Below are positions 1 to 6,047 of a DNA stretch of 11,605 nt, piece after piece. Each line of letters opens with the position of its first letter. Positions within the stretch are counted from its first letter, which is position 1. The notes under the pieces are model-generated. The model was not told where the DNA came from, made no database searches, and worked only from the letters and a program-made list of their open reading frames with translations. Position numbers and translations under genes: made by a program. The DNA is from Thermoleophilia bacterium (GTDB taxonomy: Bacteria > Actinomycetota > Thermoleophilia > Gaiellales > SKUG01): the NCBI GenBank assembly GCA_020438525.1, contig JAGQUL010000071.1, forward strand, positions 1-11,605. The letters run 5' to 3'.

Positions 1-402
1 TCTACGAAACCTCAAGCATTCCCGTATGCTTCTGTTTCTGACGTACGTATGGCGGAAGCGGCGGCCGAGCGATATGAGATGGCGCTTGGTGCTGACAGGC
101 CGACGTGTGGCGCTGCCGTCATCGGCTCTAGACACGAACTCGGCACGAAGGACAAGCGTGTTTCTGCAACTTACTACTTCAGCTGCCGGGAGAACGGAAA
201 TCGATGGGAGCTTCTTGCGGTGATCACTACTGGAGGTATCGGTGCATGTTCTACAGTGCTGAGTTTCGATCCTTCGGAGCGTGCTGTGGGTGACGTTGCG
301 ATTCGTGCTATTGATGGGGATCGCGCATCTGATCGTCTCAAGCGCTCGGCTGCGGATGAATCCGGCGAGCCCGTATGTCGTCTATCGATGGATCTCGGAT
401 GA
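1..402 (+). CDS. Unrecognised protein, 5' end outside the window
   Basis: The frame is open from the first base of the window to a TGA at 400-402, so this is probably the 3' part of a longer gene. An internal ATG at 49 would give 117 residues, but no Shine-Dalgarno sequence precedes it, which favours the partial reading. The segment from about residue 35 of that version (KRVSATYYFSC, then RWELLAVITTGGIGACS) alternates like beta strands and contains several cysteines. The tail is charged. I do not recognise the family and see no catalytic motif. Third positions are less G/C-biased than in the genes to the right, consistent with acquired or poorly adapted DNA. The antisense frame is rich in Arg, Ser and Pro, as expected of a shadow, so I prefer the plus strand. 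Reality of the gene is moderately likely; its function is unknown. Confidence 0.45.
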   Translation, partial: STKPQAFPYASVSDVRMAEAAAERYEMALGADRPTCGAAVIGSRHELGTKDKRVSATYYFSCRENGNRWELLAVITTGGIGACSTVLSFDPSERAVGDVAIRAIDGDRASDRLKRSAADESGEPVCRLSMDLG

Positions 403-661
403 ATGCTTCTAGCGCGAGGAATTCGACAGCCGGGATGCGGGCGCGCGCGTCGGGATTGTCGATGTGACCACGGTGCGGTCGGTGTGACTGTAGACGTATA
501 GGTTGTGCGATTCGGTTGGGGCGCATTCCGTGTTCGACGCATGAGCAAATCTTGAGGCGCTAGTTGTACCCAAGATGCCAATGGTCGCAGTGATCGGCGG
601 CTGCCCAACCAGTAGGTGAGGACGCGGACGGCGAAGCCCACATTCTCATGTCGGAGCGAAG
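403..661. other. Intergenic stretch without a convincing gene
   Basis: This 259-bp stretch has frequent stops in the plus frames. The only longer open frame is antisense, rich in Arg, Ser and Pro, and does not look like a protein. No clear terminator or promoter was found. It could hold decayed coding sequence, but nothing identifiable remains. Its lower GC matches the flanking small genes. Confidence 0.4.
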
Positions 662-997
662 TTGAAGAATTACCGTTGGTTCAGTGTGGCACTATGGTGG
701 ATCGCTGGATTCGCGGCTGCTGCAAATGTCATCGTGTTGGCGACCGTCGTTGAAATTGGAGATGCTGGAGACATCGCAGTAGCGATAACCTGGCTAACGC
801 TTGGCGCACCGTTCGTGGTACTAGGGCTGTCGTATGTGTCGTACATGCTCCTGCGGTGGGTCGCGCTTCCTGTGGTCCAACGGAGCTTGGCGGGCTTCGT
901 CTGGCTCGGGTCCTGGAAGCGATTCGCGTGCGACGTGGCGATGGCTCTGACTGGTTTCGGTTGGTTGACCGCCGCTGTGTCGAGATCGACAATGTAG
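662..997 (+). CDS. Small three-helix integral membrane protein, function unknown
   Basis: The gene encodes 111 residues starting at a TTG. A CGGAG sequence at 652-656 lies five bases upstream, and no ATG or GTG is available nearby in frame. Three hydrophobic stretches are visible: about residues 8-30, 37-65 and 88-107. The third follows a basic loop (SWKRFACD). The protein is almost entirely membrane-embedded with short loops and has no recognisable catalytic or binding motif. Hydrophobic helices in one frame only, plus a well-placed ribosome site, argue that the gene is real despite its small size and unusual start. It is convergent with the winged-helix gene on the other strand, with 29 bases between stop codons. 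It could be an orphan membrane protein or an accessory partner of the upstream unrecognised gene. I cannot distinguish these. Confidence 0.6.
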   Translation: MKNYRWFSVALWWIAGFAAAANVIVLATVVEIGDAGDIAVAITWLTLGAPFVVLGLSYVSYMLLRWVALPVVQRSLAGFVWLGSWKRFACDVAMALTGFGWLTAAVSRSTM

Positions 998-1026
998 CGG
1001 TTGGGACTGCCCCCTTGTCAGCTCTG

Positions 1027-2001
1027 CTACCGACGGTTAGCGGCGTGCGAATCGATCGCTGCTACGTGTCGTGCGTTCGTGAGCAGCCAATCGCGAAGAC
1101 GGTCTGGGAGTGTCTCGGGGCTGCCAAGGGGGGCAAATCGCACCGGTACGACATCGGGGTGATCGGAGATTCGCCTCGATGCGTCCATGGCACCAGCCGT
1201 CGTCGGGTTCGCCTCCAGGATTCGCATCGCGTCCTCGAGCTCGAGCAAGGTTGCGATGTAAGAAGTCCAGTCGACCCAACGGGCCGGGATCGGTTCCATC
1301 GCCGCCAGGAACTCGGCTCGAGCTCGGAATCGATGCGTGCGACCGTCGCGCGTGTGGTCGAGGAGACCGGCGCGTGCCATGTCGGGAAGCTGGTCGAGCA
1401 GGTGGCGCTTGCCGAATCCAGTTGCGTGCTCGAGCTGCGGCACGGACAACCACTCAAGTTCGGGCGACGTAGCTGCGTTGCGGCGCACGAGTAGCGCGCT
1501 GAGAGCCTCGGTGCGAGCGCCGACGCCGAACGACATCCTCATGCGCAGACGGAAGGCGCCCGGCTGCGCGAGCGTCGCGGTGGTGACTTCGTCGGCGCCG
1601 ATGCGACTAGAAAGCCGATCTTTATTCGCGACGTCGGTCGCTGATCGCGTGCCCGGTTCGGATGCGAACGAGCGCTCCCACTGGCGCAGGCTTGGGACCC
1701 CGGTCGCCGTCGCGCCGATGTACGCCGTGCCAGCGGTCGCGCGGTCGCCGAGCTGTGCTGCGAGCGCCTTCATCCGACTGACCGACAGCGAGCGGTGGAC
1801 CGACTTCAGCAACCATTGCGTGGCCTCGCCGATCCGCGGATCGTCGGTGGCGCACATACCGCCGAGCAGGATCGCGCATTCCGGATCCACCGGAGTGGTA
1901 GCGATCGGCTCTGCGCTCGCGGGAGCTCCGAGTGTCGCGAGCATCTGCCATGCCAGATCAAGTCGGCGATCGACGATGGAACTGGACCCTTCGTTACCCA
2001 T
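1027..2001 (-). CDS. Winged-helix protein, putative antitoxin/regulator of an AbiE-like pair
   Basis: This 324-residue protein is the second gene of the nucleotidyltransferase operon. Its ATG at 2001-1999 overlaps the upstream stop in the sequence ATGGGTAA, an 8-base overlap typical of translational coupling. A GGGAG ribosome site lies about nine bases upstream. The frame continues open upstream, but that part is only a shadow of the nucleotidyltransferase gene. Residues 1-90 include an alpha-helical segment (DPRIGEATQWLLKSVH at 54-69). Residues 157-232 resemble a winged helix: helices, a likely recognition helix around GKRHLLDQLPDMARAGLL, then a basic wing (DGRTHRFRAR at 219-228). The C-terminal third is helical. 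In AbiE-type systems a winged-helix antitoxin (AbiEi) accompanies a nucleotidyltransferase toxin and represses the shared promoter, so that role is inferred here. The order is reversed compared with abiEi-abiEii. A non-toxin regulatory pair is also possible. Confidence 0.7.
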   Translation of the reverse strand: MGNEGSSSIVDRRLDLAWQMLATLGAPASAEPIATTPVDPECAILLGGMCATDDPRIGEATQWLLKSVHRSLSVSRMKALAAQLGDRATAGTAYIGATATGVPSLRQWERSFASEPGTRSATDVANKDRLSSRIGADEVTTATLAQPGAFRLRMRMSFGVGARTEALSALLVRRNAATSPELEWLSVPQLEHATGFGKRHLLDQLPDMARAGLLDHTRDGRTHRFRARAEFLAAMEPIPARWVDWTSYIATLLELEDAMRILEANPTTAGAMDASRRISDHPDVVPVRFAPLGSPETLPDRLRDWLLTNARHVAAIDSHAANRR

Positions 2002-2584
2002 GTCCGAGCTCTCCCAGGAGGGCGTTGAGATTGGTCCAGAATGCGGATGCGGGGGTCTCGACGGTTTCGAACCACCGACGAGCCGCATCGACCTCGTCGC
2101 GGGTCGGCTGCAGCGTCCTGAGGTCATTGAGGTGGCGGTCTTCGCTGCCCCAGCGGTCGACTGCCGCCTGCAGTTTCCAGGCAACGATGTCGCGGCGGTC
2201 AGCGAACGCGACGCGAAGTGCGCCGTACTCGACGACATGCACGCGAGCCTCGTATCCGGGCGGGAGACCGAGCTGGAAGTCGCTCGATGCGGCACTGTTC
2301 AGCCAGCGGATCGGAAGGTCGAGGATCGAGGCCGTGTCCTCGACTGCGATCCTCAGGTCGTCGGGGAGTGGTCGTGCCGTTTCGTAAGCTGCGTTGGACG
2401 AGCTGCGTTGCGCGACGACGTCGACATCGACGGTCGCGCGGGCGACGAGCTTCTGCAGTGCGAGGTTCGCGCCCCCGATGACGACGATCTCGAACCGCTG
2501 CTCGCGCTGGGCGAGCAGGTCGCCCAGCAGCGCGAGTGCGCGCTCAAGCTGACTCGCAGATAGGAAACGAGGTTCATCCTCCAT
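1994..2584 (-). CDS. Polymerase-beta-fold nucleotidyltransferase, AbiEii/DUF6036 type (putative toxin)
   Basis: The 196-residue protein carries the minimal nucleotidyltransferase signature. Gly-Gly at 37-38 (VVIGGANLAL) is followed by R49-x-T51-x-D53-x-D55, where the two aspartates would bind metal. A later block, DIVAWKLQAAVDR at 132-144 followed by D149 and D154, matches the K-L-x-A-x-x-D-R and D-x-x-D-L pattern of AbiEii/DUF6036 proteins. Family members transfer nucleotides to tRNA or other targets, and some are toxins of type IV-like or related toxin-antitoxin systems. The target here is unknown. The protein is probably cytosolic, with no signal peptide or membrane segment. The chosen ATG has no Shine-Dalgarno sequence, but a -10 element lies only nine bases upstream, so leaderless translation is likely. 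It overlaps the downstream winged-helix gene by eight bases. Family-level identification is fairly secure; toxin activity is inferred. Confidence 0.8.
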   Translation of the reverse strand: MEDEPRFLSASQLERALALLGDLLAQREQRFEIVVIGGANLALQKLVARATVDVDVVAQRSSSNAAYETARPLPDDLRIAVEDTASILDLPIRWLNSAASSDFQLGLPPGYEARVHVVEYGALRVAFADRRDIVAWKLQAAVDRWGSEDRHLNDLRTLQPTRDEVDAARRWFETVETPASAFWTNLNALLGELGHG

Positions 2585-2590
2585 ACAAGA

Positions 2591-2625
2591 GAGGTTATAC
2601 CGCGTTATGAGCGAGGTTCAACCTC
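2591..2625. promoter_or_regulatory. Candidate operator: palindrome plus repeated half-site
   Basis: GAGGTTCAACCTC at 2613-2625 is a perfect palindrome with six-base arms around a central base, and it overlaps the predicted -35 element. The half-site GAGGTT recurs at 2591-2596, 22 bases away (about two helical turns), overlapping the -10 element. This arrangement suits a dimeric repressor. The winged-helix protein of the same operon is the obvious candidate, by analogy with AbiEi autoregulation. Confidence 0.5.
2594..2621 (-). promoter_or_regulatory. Predicted promoter of the nucleotidyltransferase operon (leaderless)
   Basis: On the minus strand TTGAAC (2621-2616) and TATAAC (2599-2594) are separated by 16 bases. 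These are close matches to -35 and -10 hexamers. Transcription would begin around 2587-2584, at or next to the ATG at 2584, leaving almost no 5' leader. This agrees with the absence of a ribosome-binding site. Confidence 0.55.
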
Positions 2626-2708
2626 TGATGGGCGAGGATGCGAAGGCTTTGGTCGAAATTGTCGTGCGGGCACGTCAGAACCGCGTCGATCTCGGTGGCG
2701 AAGAACAC
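2595..2708 (-). CDS. Possible 37-residue ORF just upstream of the nucleotidyltransferase
   Basis: A minus-strand frame from a GTG at 2708 to a TAA at 2595-2597 encodes 37 residues (beginning VFFATEIDAVLTCPHDNF). It ends ten bases before the nucleotidyltransferase start. Codon composition is coding-like, with third positions GC-rich and second positions AT-rich. The frame also stays open further upstream, so it could be the end of a decayed longer gene. No good ribosome site precedes the GTG, and the predicted operon promoter lies inside its 3' end, which argues against it. The opposite strand has a comparable open frame from the ATG at 2607. No family is recognised. Treat as tentative. Confidence 0.2.
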   Translation of the reverse strand: MFFATEIDAVLTCPHDNFDQSLRILAHQRLNLAHNAV

Positions 2709-2753
2709 GGTCTCGCGGCTCGATGCAGGCGCGCAGTCGCGGCGCGGAACGCG

Positions 2754-2785
2754 CGAAGGCCCTCCGCGCGTGCAGAGGGCCTTCG
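2754..2785 (-). terminator. Hairpin terminator after the AAA+ ATPase gene
   Basis: CGAAGGCCCTC at 2754-2764 and its exact complement at 2775-2785 form an 11-bp stem with a 10-base loop. The hairpin begins 21 bases beyond the ATPase stop codon. There is no T-run on either side, common for high-GC terminators. The outer arm sequence CGAAGGCC is shared with the terminator at the right end of the window. Confidence 0.7.
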
Positions 2786-2806
2786 AGCTGCGGGTTGTCG
2801 CGGCGA

Positions 2807-4969
2807 CTACGAGCCGGCGGCGACGGGGGTGAACGTCAGCTCACCGTTCTCGTCCACGTCGACCTTGAAGGTCATGCCGGGCTTGAGCGTGCCGTCGATC
2901 TTCTGGTTCGCGATCGCGTTGCCGATCGTGCGCTCGATCACGCGCTTGAGGTTGCGCGCGCCGGTCTCCGGAGCGTAGCCCAGGTCCACCAGCTTGTCGC
3001 GGGCGGCGCTCGACACGTCGAGCGTCAGGTCGTTCGACACCTGCTTCGCGAGCCGGTTGATCTGGATGTCGGCGATCTTCGACAGCGAGTCCTTGTCGAG
3101 GTTGTGGTACTCGACGATGTCGTCCATGCGGTCGATGAACTCGGGGCGGAAGAAGTTCGGCAGGTCGTCCTTCTGCATGTTCGACGCAAGCAGGACCACC
3201 GAGTTGCTCAGGTCCGCGGTGCGGCCGTGCGAGTCCTTGAGCTTGCCTTCGCCGAGCGCGGTCATCAGGCCGTCGTAGATCGAGGGGTGACCCTTCTCGA
3301 TCTCGTCGAGCAGCACCACCGAGAACGGACGCTTGCGCATCGCGTCGGAGATGTCGTCGATCAGGCGCTCGCGGCTGCCGGGCGTTCCGTACTCGCCCAT
3401 GTTGAAACGGGTGAGCGACTCGGGGTTGTCGAACATCACGCGCGCGGCGGCCTTGGCGGTCTCGGTCTTGCCGACTCCGGGCGGGCCGATCATCAGGATG
3501 TTCGCGACCGGCTTGCCAGGGTCCGACACGCCCGTGCGGCCTCGTCGGATCGCGTTGGCCAGCGCCGAGATCGCCTCGTCCTGGCCCACGACCTGCTTCT
3601 TGAGGTTCTCGTCGAGGTGCTTGAGCTTCTCCTGCTCGTCACCGTTCACCGCGCCGACCGGCACGCCGGTGCGGTCGGAGATCGTCTTGGCGACGTCCTC
3701 GCGCAGGATCTCGGTGCGGAACAGCTCGGGGAAGCGCGCCTTGAGCTTCTCGACGTCGACGTCGCGGTCGGGACGCTCGCCGCGAGCGATGCGTGCTGCC
3801 TGGTTCCACATCGTCATGGTCGTGTCGAGCTCGGACTTCACCTTGGCGAGCTCCTCGGCGACCTTCGCGGCCTGCTCCTTCGACTTCGGGCTCGACTCGC
3901 GTGCGAGCACGGCATGCTCGTTCTTGAGTGCCTCGACCTTCTCGCGCATGTCGATCACCTCGCGCGGCGGCGAGTTGCGGAGCATGGTCATGCGACCGAC
4001 GGTCTGCGATGCGACCTCGATCGCCTTGGCGGGCTGGAAGCGGTCGACGACGTAGCGGCTCGACATCTCCTGCACGGCCTTGAGCGCGTCGTTGGTGAAG
4101 ACCAGCCCCGACTTGCCCTCCAGGAACGGCGCGGAGCCCTGCAGGATCCGCAACGTGGCATCGGCGTTCGGCTCGTTCAGCATCACGGTGCTGAAGCGGC
4201 GATGCAGCGCGGCGTCGGAGCGGATCTTCTCGTCGTACTCCTTCGGGGTGGTGGCGCCGATCAGCCGCAGCTTGCCGCGCGCGAGCGCCGGCTTGAGCGC
4301 CTCGCTCGCGCCGCTCGTGTTCTTCGCGGCGCCGGCGTCGACGATCATGTGGAGCTCGTCGATGACAGGGATGATCATGCCCTTCGACGCCTCGATCTCC
4401 TTGATCACGCCGTCGAGGCGCTCCTCGAACTCACCGCGCAGCGTGGTGCCGGCAGTCATCGCGTTGAGGTCGATCAGCACCATGCGACGATTCTGCAGGT
4501 GCTCGGGAACCTCGCCCGAGACGATGCGGCGCGCGAGCTCCTCGAACAGCGCGGTCTTGCCCACGCCCGACTCGCCGAGCAGCACCGGATTGTTGTTGGT
4601 GGGACGGCCGAGGATCTCCTCGATCTGCTCGAGCTCATGGGCGCGTCCGAACGCGGGTCGCAGCTCGCCGTTCGCGGCGGCCTCGGTCAGGTCGGTGCCG
4701 TACCGCTTGAGGTTGTCGCCGAGGCGCGCGCTCGGGCGCCAGTTGGAGGCGTCGACCTCGGTCGTCCTGGGATCGCCGGGGGTGACCGGAACCGGATCGC
4801 TCGTCACGGTCGCCGCGCCCTCGACCGCAGACTTCGTGGCGGTCGTCGTCGCCACGGGATCGCTGGCGGGCTGCTGCGTCGCGGGTGCGATCGTCTCGGT
4901 CGGCTGCGGCGCGGTGAGCTGCGCGGCGGGCGTGATCGACGGCGCGCCGATCGTGCGGAGCATGGTCAT
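2807..4969 (-). CDS. Divergent Hsp100/Clp-type double AAA+ ATPase lacking pore-loop tyrosines
   Basis: This 720-residue protein has two AAA+ modules. D1 has Walker A GESGVGKT (132-139), Walker B aspartate-glutamate (204-205), ATT sensor region (239-241) and paired arginines R257-R258. A short charged, probably coiled-coil middle region spans about 338-400. D2 has Walker A GPPGVGKT (495-502), Walker B LLDE (553-556), sensor-1 N597, arginine finger R614 and sensor-2 GAR (670-672). The nearest relatives are ClpB and ClpC. Departures: no N-terminal Clp repeats but ~75 Pro/Thr/Ala-rich residues; the D1 pore-loop KYRG reads TLRG; the D2 GYVGYEEGG pore loop is deleted (533-548); and the span from sensor 1 to the FRPEF motif is very short, leaving no ClpP-docking loop. 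ATP hydrolysis and hexamer formation are likely; threading of unfolded proteins is doubtful. The ATG at 4969 has AGGGGA nine bases upstream. It is divergent from the VTC-domain gene. Confidence 0.88.
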   Translation of the reverse strand: MTMLRTIGAPSITPAAQLTAPQPTETIAPATQQPASDPVATTTATKSAVEGAATVTSDPVPVTPGDPRTTEVDASNWRPSARLGDNLKRYGTDLTEAAANGELRPAFGRAHELEQIEEILGRPTNNNPVLLGESGVGKTALFEELARRIVSGEVPEHLQNRRMVLIDLNAMTAGTTLRGEFEERLDGVIKEIEASKGMIIPVIDELHMIVDAGAAKNTSGASEALKPALARGKLRLIGATTPKEYDEKIRSDAALHRRFSTVMLNEPNADATLRILQGSAPFLEGKSGLVFTNDALKAVQEMSSRYVVDRFQPAKAIEVASQTVGRMTMLRNSPPREVIDMREKVEALKNEHAVLARESSPKSKEQAAKVAEELAKVKSELDTTMTMWNQAARIARGERPDRDVDVEKLKARFPELFRTEILREDVAKTISDRTGVPVGAVNGDEQEKLKHLDENLKKQVVGQDEAISALANAIRRGRTGVSDPGKPVANILMIGPPGVGKTETAKAAARVMFDNPESLTRFNMGEYGTPGSRERLIDDISDAMRKRPFSVVLLDEIEKGHPSIYDGLMTALGEGKLKDSHGRTADLSNSVVLLASNMQKDDLPNFFRPEFIDRMDDIVEYHNLDKDSLSKIADIQINRLAKQVSNDLTLDVSSAARDKLVDLGYAPETGARNLKRVIERTIGNAIANQKIDGTLKPGMTFKVDVDENGELTFTPVAAGS

Positions 4970-5182
4970 CTTCGGGAGTCCCCTGACGTGGTTTCGATGA
5001 ACGAAGCGAGGTGGCCACGGTACTGGGGACGAGCAGGTCGGGACGCACGATCGAGGATGCGCATGCCGGGTTCGACCACCTGCGCGTCCGCCGAAGGCCA
5101 AGCATCGAACGATCGCGCATCGAAATCGGTCGAGGCTGTGATGCTTGCCGTCGCCCGTCCACGACGAATCGGAAAAGTCACG
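4970..5182. promoter_or_regulatory. Divergent control region between the ATPase and VTC-domain genes
   Basis: These 213 bp must hold the promoters of both divergent genes, but I see no strong -35/-10 pair. An 8-base direct repeat GCATCGAA lies at 5102-5109 and 5117-5124, spaced 15 bases apart. A small imperfect hairpin (GTTTCG and CGAAGC around ATGAA) occurs near 4991-5007. Either could bind a regulator; neither is proven. An in-frame ATG at 5141 could extend the VTC protein by 14 residues. Confidence 0.35.
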
Positions 5183-6034
5183 ATGCTGCTCACCACTTCG
5201 CCCGTCACGCCGACCACGCCCGCAACGCCCGGTGCGCCGGCGACGCCCGCCGCTCCTGCCACGCCGGGACAGGTCGGCGACCTGCAGGAGCCCTTCTACG
5301 GATCGCGATGGGAGCGCTCGTTCGAGATGTCGCCCGAGGTGGCCGACCAGCTCCAGGCGTACGTCGAGACGCTCGTGCCGCGCGAGACCGAGTACCCGAA
5401 CCCCGAAGTGATCCAGACGGTGCACGTGCGCAGCAGCTACCCCGACCGCGGGCCGAAGGAGAAGTTCCGGATCCGCACGTACGTCGACTCGCCGGGCCCG
5501 CCCAACATCCTCGAGTTCAAGGACAAGGTGATCGAGGACGGTCACAAGGTCACCAAGAAGGTCCGCATCCCGCTCGCGCTCGACGCGGCGCAGCGACTGA
5601 TGATGGGCGAGTCGGGCGCGTCCGTGATCGGTCTGTCCGATCGCGTCGGCGCCGACGCGCTCGTCGCGCAGCGTGCGATCAAGGCCGTCGACGAGCTGGG
5701 CATCCACCCGGTCGTGAAGCAGACCTACACCCGCACCTCGTTCGAGGACGCGAAGGCGGGCGTGCGCATCACGTTCGACCGCAACATCCACTACACCGGC
5801 ATCGGCGAGCTCGTCCGCGCGGGCGAGATCGATCGCCCGGGCGTGATCATGGACGTGAAGGTGATCGGCAAGACGCCCGACTGGCTTGCCAAGCTGATCA
5901 CCGCGCAGACCGGCGCGAACGCGATCGCAGAGGTCAAGCACGGCAAGGGCTCGACCGCCGTGGCGCAGCTGCGCGAGCGCGTCGACGCGCTCGACGCGAA
6001 GGAAGGGCACCGGCACCTGCAGCCGGCCGCCTGA
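5183..6034 (+). CDS. VTC-domain protein (polyphosphate-polymerase-like, TTM fold)
   Basis: The 283-residue protein begins with a Pro/Thr/Ala-rich tail (residues 5-30), followed by a domain resembling VTC/triphosphate-tunnel proteins. Motifs in order are RWERSF (42-47), the basic pair in FRIRTY (R96, R98), LEFKDKV (E111, K113, K115), KKVRIP (125-130), RITFDRNI (195-202), and VIMDVKVIGKTPDWL (221-235). In yeast Vtc4 such a tunnel of basic and acidic residues synthesises polyphosphate from ATP. Family members usually have Glu-x-Lys in the last of these strands; here it is Asp224-x-Lys226. No SPX domain or membrane helices are present, so it should be a soluble stand-alone domain. GGAAAAG lies five bases before the chosen ATG. 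It is divergent from the AAA+ ATPase and convergent with the importer operon, with 13 bases between stops. The domain call rests on motif order and could be wrong in detail. Confidence 0.7.
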   Translation: MLLTTSPVTPTTPATPGAPATPAAPATPGQVGDLQEPFYGSRWERSFEMSPEVADQLQAYVETLVPRETEYPNPEVIQTVHVRSSYPDRGPKEKFRIRTYVDSPGPPNILEFKDKVIEDGHKVTKKVRIPLALDAAQRLMMGESGASVIGLSDRVGADALVAQRAIKAVDELGIHPVVKQTYTRTSFEDAKAGVRITFDRNIHYTGIGELVRAGEIDRPGVIMDVKVIGKTPDWLAKLITAQTGANAIAEVKHGKGSTAVAQLRERVDALDAKEGHRHLQPAA

Positions 6035-6047
6035 CCCGACGGCAAGG

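Noticed and set aside
856..1494. 212-codon plus-strand frame
   Set aside because: It overlaps the membrane protein gene in another frame and runs antisense to the winged-helix gene, with an Arg/Cys/Ser-rich shadow-like composition.
1337..2563. 408-codon plus-strand frame
   Set aside because: It lies antisense to the nucleotidyltransferase and winged-helix genes, which carry recognisable motifs; this frame has none.
2607..2978. 123-codon plus-strand frame starting at the operator
   Set aside because: It runs through the ATPase terminator and into sequence antisense to the ATPase C-terminus. Third positions are less GC-rich than first positions, and it has no ribosome site.
2723..5182. Very long plus-strand open frame continuous with the VTC-domain gene
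   Set aside because: It is the antisense shadow of the AAA+ ATPase gene, with repetitive Arg/Leu/Val/Asp-rich sequence lacking domain motifs. Only the part from 5183 has recognisable protein motifs.
4970..6016. Upstream extension of the ATPase frame opposite the VTC gene
   Set aside because: It is rich in Arg, Asp, Ala and His without motifs, lies antisense to conserved VTC strands, and a good ribosome site marks the start at 4969.
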